Below, one piece after another: positions 58,844 through 64,000 of a stretch of 64,000 nt of DNA (position 1 is its first letter; each line of letters begins with the position of its first letter). The position numbers and the translations under genes were made by a program. The notes under the pieces are model-generated. The model made no database searches and was not told the origin of the DNA. It worked only from the letters and a program-made list of their open reading frames with translations. Origin of the DNA: Acetobacteraceae bacterium (GTDB lineage: Bacteria; Pseudomonadota; Alphaproteobacteria; Acetobacterales; Acetobacteraceae); assembly GCA_031291725.1 (NCBI GenBank), contig JARLIM010000020.1:86807-150806 (forward strand). Reading direction: 5' to 3'.

Positions 58844-61800
58844 ATGACATTCACCGACATCTTCATCCGCCGCCCGGTTCTGGCCAGCGTGGTGAGCCTG
58901 ATGATCCTGGTGCTGGGCAGCAAGGCCTTCACCGCGCTGTCCGTGCTGGAATATCCGAAGACCGAGAACGCGGTGGTCACGATCAGCACCGTCTATTACG
59001 GCGCCGACCCGGAAACCGTGGCGGGCTTCGTGACCACGCCGCTGGAGAACGCCATCGCCCAGGCCAACGGCATCGACACGTTGACCTCCTCCTCCATCTC
59101 CAGCACCAGCACGATCACCGCCAATCTTGTGCTGAACTATGACCCGGACAAGGCGCTGACCGAGATCAGCGCCAAGATCAACTCGGTGCTCAACCAGCTT
59201 CCCGCCGGTGTGCAGCAGCCGACATTGAGCGTGAAGATCGGCCAGTCGCTCGACGCGCTGATCATCGGTTTCGCCAGCGATGAGCTGACGCCGAACCAGA
59301 TCACCGATTACCTCGTGCGCAACGTGCAGCCGCAGCTGCAATCCGTGCCCGGCGTGCAGACGGCGGAATTGCTCGGCGGACAGAACCTGGCTCTGCGCGC
59401 CTGGCTCGATCCGGACAAGCTCGCCGCCTATGGCATGACGGCTGCGGACGTCAACGCGGCGTTGTCGGCCAACAACACCATTGCCGGGCTTGGCACCACC
59501 AAGGGCCAGATGGTGCAGTTCAACCTGACCGCCTCCACCAATCTGCATTCTGTGGCGGAATTCCGCGATCTGGTGATCAAGCAGGTCAATGGCGGCGTGG
59601 TGCGGCTGAGCGATGTGGCCCATGTCACGTTGGGTGCGGATGATTATGAATCGGGCGTGTCGTTCAACGGCAAGCGCGGCGTGTATCTGGGCATTCAGAT
59701 CGTGCCCTCCGCCAGCCTGCTGACGGTGATCGACAGCGTCAAGGCGGTCTTGCCCGGCATTCAGCAACAGCTGCCCGGCGGCATTCACAGCGCGGTGGTC
59801 TATGATTCCACCGTGTTCGTGCAAAGCTCGATCAACGAGGTGGAGCGCTCGCTGGGGGAGACGATCCTGATCGTCACGCTGGTGGTCTTCCTCTTCCTCG
59901 GCTCGCCGCGCTCGGTGGTGATCCCGGTGGTGGCGATTCCGCTCTCGCTGATCGGCACCTTCGCCGCCATGCTGGTGTTCGGCTTTTCGATCAATCTGCT
60001 GACCTTGCTGGCCTTGGTGCTCGCCATCGGCTTGGTGGTCGATGACGCGATCATTGTGGTGGAGAGCGTCAGCCGACATTTGGAAGCGGGCATGACACCG
60101 CGCGATGCGGCGATCAGGGCGGCGCGCGAATTGGCCAATCCGATCATCGCCATGACGATCGTGCTGGTGGCCGTCTATGTGCCCATCGGCTTTCAGGGCG
60201 GGCTGACCGGCGCGTTGTTCACCGAATTCGCCTTCACGCTGGTCGGCGCCGTCACCGTCTCGGCCATCGTCTCGCTCACATTGTCGCCGATGATGAGCGG
60301 TGCATTGCTCAAGCCGCGTGCGGGCACCACCGGGCTGGTGCGCTGGCTGGAAGACGCCATCGACGGCACGCTGGGCCGATTGCAGCGCGGCTATCAGCGC
60401 AGTCTCCGCTCCAGCCTGCGTACCGCGCCGATCACCCTGCTGTTTGCCGCCATTGTCGTCGGCAGCATCTATTTCCTCTATTCCACCGCCGACAGCGAAC
60501 TCGCCCCGCAGGAAGACCAGGGCGTGGTGATCCTGCTGCCAACCTCCGCCCCCGATGCAACGTTGCAGCAAAAGGAGCTGTATGCGCAGCAGGTGGAAGA
60601 CATCATGGTCAAGCTGCCCGAGGCGCAGGACACCTTCCAGATCGAAAGCCCGCAGCAATCCATCGGCGGCGCCACGCTCAAGCCGTGGGACCAGCGCACA
60701 CGCGATGCCGGAGTTATTCAGCAGGCATTGCAGGCGCAGTTGAGCGGCGTGGCGGGTCAGAAAATCGTCGCCTTCCAGCCGCCCGCCTTGCCCGGCGCGC
60801 AGGGGCTGCCGATTCAGTTCGTGCTGAAATCCACCCAACCGCTGGCGCAGCTTTACCCACAGGCACAGCGTTTCCTGGCCGATGCGCAGGCGAGCGGGAT
60901 GTTCCTGTTCGTCGACAGCGACCTGAAATACGACGCGCCGCAGCAGATGATCGAGATCGACCGCGACAAGGCCGCCCAGCTGGGTGTGACGATGAGCCAG
61001 ATCGGCAATGCCATGGGCGGACTGCTCGGCGGTGGCTACACCAATTACTTCAGCCTCGGCGCACGCTCCTACAAGGTGATCGCCCAGGTGCAGCAGACAT
61101 CGCGGCTGACGGTGGATCAGGTGATGGGCTTCCAGATCGCCACCATCGACGGCGTGCCCATCCCGCTGCGCGCGGTGGCCAGCGTGCGGCAGATGACGGT
61201 GCCGGAGAGCATCAACCATTTCCAGCAGATCAACGCCGCCACCATCTCCGGCGTGCCCGCCCTGGGCGTGTCGCAGGCGGCGGCGTTGGCGACGTTGCAG
61301 GATCTGGTCAAGCGCGATCTGCCGGGCGATGTGCTGATCGATTATGCCGGGCCGCTGCGGCAATATGTGCAGGAATCGAGCGGCTTTATTGCCACCTTCG
61401 GTTTGGCGATGATCATCATCTTCCTCGCCCTCGCCGCCCTGTTCGAGAGCTTCCGCGATCCGCTGGTGATCATGATCTCCATCCCGATGTCCATCGCCGG
61501 CGCGCTGCTGTTCATCAATCTGGGCATCGGCCGGGCGACGCTGAACATCTACACCGAGGTGGGTCTGGTCACGCTGATGGGGCTGATCAGCAAGCACGGC
61601 ATTCTGATCGTGGAGGTGGCCAATGCGGCGCAGAAGGAAGGGCGCTCGAAGCTGGAGGCGGTGATCTATGCCGCCGGTATCCGGCTGCGCCCGATTCTGA
61701 TGACCACGGCGGCGATGGTGTTGGGCGTGGTGCCGCTGATCATGGCAGCCGGCGCCGGGGCCGCGTCACGCTTCAGCATGGGGCTGGTGATCGCCTCCGG

Positions 61801-61927
61801 CCTGTCGATCGGCACCATCTTCACGCTGTTCGTGCTGCCCGCCGTCTATCTGGCCATTGCGGGCCGGCACGTGGCGGACGCGGTCAGCCCGGATGTGGCC
61901 GCGGCACCCGGCGTCGAACCCATCTGA
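58844..61927 (+). CDS. RND multidrug efflux permease (HAE1-type)
   Basis: FTDIFIRRPVLASVVSLMILVLG...ALVLAIGLVVDDAIIVVESVSRHLEAG; ~1027 aa. Confidence 0.97.
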   Translation: MTFTDIFIRRPVLASVVSLMILVLGSKAFTALSVLEYPKTENAVVTISTVYYGADPETVAGFVTTPLENAIAQANGIDTLTSSSISSTSTITANLVLNYDPDKALTEISAKINSVLNQLPAGVQQPTLSVKIGQSLDALIIGFASDELTPNQITDYLVRNVQPQLQSVPGVQTAELLGGQNLALRAWLDPDKLAAYGMTAADVNAALSANNTIAGLGTTKGQMVQFNLTASTNLHSVAEFRDLVIKQVNGGVVRLSDVAHVTLGADDYESGVSFNGKRGVYLGIQIVPSASLLTVIDSVKAVLPGIQQQLPGGIHSAVVYDSTVFVQSSINEVERSLGETILIVTLVVFLFLGSPRSVVIPVVAIPLSLIGTFAAMLVFGFSINLLTLLALVLAIGLVVDDAIIVVESVSRHLEAGMTPRDAAIRAARELANPIIAMTIVLVAVYVPIGFQGGLTGALFTEFAFTLVGAVTVSAIVSLTLSPMMSGALLKPRAGTTGLVRWLEDAIDGTLGRLQRGYQRSLRSSLRTAPITLLFAAIVVGSIYFLYSTADSELAPQEDQGVVILLPTSAPDATLQQKELYAQQVEDIMVKLPEAQDTFQIESPQQSIGGATLKPWDQRTRDAGVIQQALQAQLSGVAGQKIVAFQPPALPGAQGLPIQFVLKSTQPLAQLYPQAQRFLADAQASGMFLFVDSDLKYDAPQQMIEIDRDKAAQLGVTMSQIGNAMGGLLGGGYTNYFSLGARSYKVIAQVQQTSRLTVDQVMGFQIATIDGVPIPLRAVASVRQMTVPESINHFQQINAATISGVPALGVSQAAALATLQDLVKRDLPGDVLIDYAGPLRQYVQESSGFIATFGLAMIIIFLALAALFESFRDPLVIMISIPMSIAGALLFINLGIGRATLNIYTEVGLVTLMGLISKHGILIVEVANAAQKEGRSKLEAVIYAAGIRLRPILMTTAAMVLGVVPLIMAAGAGAASRFSMGLVIASGLSIGTIFTLFVLPAVYLAIAGRHVADAVSPDVAAAPGVEPI

Positions 61928-61945
61928 GGGTCCGACGCCGCAGGC

Positions 61946-64000
61946 TCAGAGCATCAGGCTGTGACTGGCGATCAGGCCGGTCAGCGTTGCAGAAGCCAGC
62001 CCGTTCAAATCGGCCACCTGCACCGGCCCGCTGGCGGTGTTGACTGAGATCAGCAGATTATTGCCCGCCACCTGCGCCGACACCAGGCTCGACAGGCTCT
62101 GTCCGCCAACCGCCAGCGGCTTGAGCACCGCATCCAGGTTCACAACGTCGCCATAGGCCGCGTTGAAATCGGTCACCTCCAACCCGCCATCGCTGCTCAG
62201 CGCCGTGACGTTATAGGTGTTCTCATACCCGCCGCCGACAACCGTCACCCCAGACGAGACGTTGATCGTGTTGTTCCAGCCATCAAGATTGACCGTGTTG
62301 CTGCCGCCATGTGTGGTGACGGTGTTGTTGTTGCCATGCGCGTTGATGCTGTTCACGCCCGCGCCGACATCCACCGTGTCGTATCCCGCGCCAGCGTCAA
62401 TCGTGCTGTTGCCCGCACCGGTGGTGATGCTGTTGAAATAGCCGCCCGCCGAGATGGTCTGGTTGCCCGCGCCGGTGACGATCACCGAGTCGCCCATCGA
62501 GCCGCAGATGCTGTTGTTGCCGGTGCCGTTCAAACCAACCGTGACATGCTCATCAAAGCCACCCAACACCAGCGTGTTGTTGTCACCCGCCAGAATGATG
62601 TTGGAATACCCATTATCACCGCTGATTGAGACGCTGCCGCCCGTGCTGCTGACGGCGTTGCTGTAGCCGTTGATGCTCACACGCGCCGGGCCACCGGCCA
62701 AATTCACCTGATCATTGCCCAAACCGGCATTGATCGTATTCGAGCCCGAGCCTGCGGTGATCACATTGTTATAACCGCCGGCGCTGACGCTGTTATTGCC
62801 ATTGCCCAGGGTGACAGTCTCGATGCCTGCCCCGGCATTGACGATATTGTTGCCATTGCCCAGCGTGATCGCGTTGTCGTAGCCCCGCAGCGACACGCTG
62901 TCATTGCCGTCGCCCAGCGAGACGCTGACGTTATCCGACAGGGTGCCGAGCGCGTCGGTGACAAGATTGTTGCCATTGCCGTCACTGACCGTGACATGCG
63001 CCCCATCCAATCCGGCATTGATAACGTCGTTGCCACCCCCGGCGATGATGGTGTTGTCATAGCCCTGGGCGGTGATGGTCACATTGCTGGCTGGGCCGGT
63101 GATGCTGGCAAAACCCGCCGCCGGACCGCTGACCGGCGCACCGGCTGTCCCGCTCGCCACTGTCGGCGTGACCGGGCCGATCACAACGTCATTGCTGCCG
63201 GACAGATTGACCACCGTGCCGGAGTGGCTGACCACAACCGGGGGCGTCACCACCGGGGCAGGTTGTTGCTGGGTGACATTGACCGTGCCGATGGCGGTGT
63301 CGCCATATTCGTCGGTGACGGTGAAGGTGAAGCTGCTGCTGGCGGCGGAGCTCGGTGTGTAGGTCACGCTGCCATTGGCACCCAGCGTGGCATTGCCGGA
63401 CACGGCGGTGATTGTCTCGCTATCGCCGGAGAGGCCGGGCGTGACCAAGCTCTTGAGATAGGCCGTCTCATCGACACTGCTGCCGGTCGTGGTCAGCGCG
63501 CCGCTGGCAACCGTGGGGCCTGCATCGACGGTGACCGCGATCTGGCCGCTCACCACATCGCCGAACTGGTCGGTGGCGGTGTAGGTGGCGGTGTCGGTGC
63601 CGCTGGCAGGGGCGGTGTAGTCGGCAGCGCCCGCCACCACCGAGGCCGTGCCCGCGCCGGCGGTCAATGCCGTCACGTGCGTCGTGGTGGCAACACCATC
63701 GAGTGTGCCCTGGGCGATCAGGCTGTCGATCGCGCCGGACAGGTTGACACTCTGGCCGTGACCCACCGTCACCGTGCCATTGCCAGCCGAAAGCCCGCTG
63801 GCGACGTTGCCGAGGTTGAAGTTGTTCGCCTTCAGGCTGGACACCTGCACATTGTCGAGCGTGATCGTGCCGCCATTGTTCAGCGTGATCACCGCATTGG
63901 CGCCCACCTGCTGGATATGCGTCAGCAGCGTGGCGAAGTTGGGCACCGAGAGCGCGCCGTTGAGGTCGATCACGTCGAAACCGCCGCCGGAGCCCGCGCG
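61946..64000 (-). CDS. Repeat-rich putative type I-secreted protein (N-terminal part beyond window end)
   Basis: Frame stays open to 64000 (...ARAGSGGGFDVIDLNGALSVPNF...). FDVIDLNG module, VCBS/cadherin-like segments, GYxNxIxxGxGN repeats, C-terminal VTDFNAAYGDVVNLDAVL...LTGLIASHSLML. Confidence 0.8.
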   Translation of the reverse strand, partial: RAGSGGGFDVIDLNGALSVPNFATLLTHIQQVGANAVITLNNGGTITLDNVQVSSLKANNFNLGNVASGLSAGNGTVTVGHGQSVNLSGAIDSLIAQGTLDGVATTTHVTALTAGAGTASVVAGAADYTAPASGTDTATYTATDQFGDVVSGQIAVTVDAGPTVASGALTTTGSSVDETAYLKSLVTPGLSGDSETITAVSGNATLGANGSVTYTPSSAASSSFTFTVTDEYGDTAIGTVNVTQQQPAPVVTPPVVVSHSGTVVNLSGSNDVVIGPVTPTVASGTAGAPVSGPAAGFASITGPASNVTITAQGYDNTIIAGGGNDVINAGLDGAHVTVSDGNGNNLVTDALGTLSDNVSVSLGDGNDSVSLRGYDNAITLGNGNNIVNAGAGIETVTLGNGNNSVSAGGYNNVITAGSGSNTINAGLGNDQVNLAGGPARVSINGYSNAVSSTGGSVSISGDNGYSNIILAGDNNTLVLGGFDEHVTVGLNGTGNNSICGSMGDSVIVTGAGNQTISAGGYFNSITTGAGNSTIDAGAGYDTVDVGAGVNSINAHGNNNTVTTHGGSNTVNLDGWNNTINVSSGVTVVGGGYENTYNVTALSSDGGLEVTDFNAAYGDVVNLDAVLKPLAVGGQSLSSLVSAQVAGNNLLISVNTASGPVQVADLNGLASATLTGLIASHSLML

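Noticed and set aside
58769-61597. 942-aa minus-strand ORF antisense to the RND permease
   Set aside because: Shadow ORF from high GC3; His/Arg/Gln-rich composition, no domain signal, and the plus-strand gene is unambiguous.
56171-61927. Type I secretion system for the neighbouring repeat protein
   Set aside because: Outer-membrane factor and adaptor are coupled to an RND permease, not a T1SS ABC exporter.

Overview
The window is a GC-rich alphaproteobacterial chromosome segment, probably Acetobacteraceae/Rhodospirillales (inferred from CtrA, FlbD, FlbT, GapR and DUF1244 content). No tRNA, rRNA, CRISPR array, prophage or insertion sequence was recognised. Main blocks: (1) an incomplete nitrate/sulfonate/taurine-type ABC transporter locus, then MFS, pyruvate kinase, glycerate kinase, DUF1244, GapR, an ABC exporter, GST, dsbB and coq7; (2) a 761-aa repeat-rich putative type I-secreted protein beside an OmpR/histidine-kinase pair; (3) HNH nuclease, gluQ and a tandem pair of aminotransferases; (4) a flagellar region: fliJ-fliI, ctrA, the fliF-G-H-N-flbD-flhA-F-G operon, flgD/fliK, flgE-flgK-flgL and flbT; (5) ribF-ileS-lspA-lipoprotein, pgi-mutL, a DSD1-like gene and recQ; (6) a TetR/RND efflux operon; (7) a second repeat-rich putative secreted protein cut by the window end. 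The most interesting signals are: a 79-aa orphan gene at about 55.2 kb preceded by a sigma-54-like promoter and a 19-bp palindrome shared with the fliF and flgE/fliK regulatory regions, which makes it a candidate new FlbD/sigma-54 flagellar gene; a secreted protein built from four tandem ~119-aa modules that resemble its own C-terminal secretion-type end module; and a 9-bp homopolymer plus an 18-bp minisatellite inside fliK.
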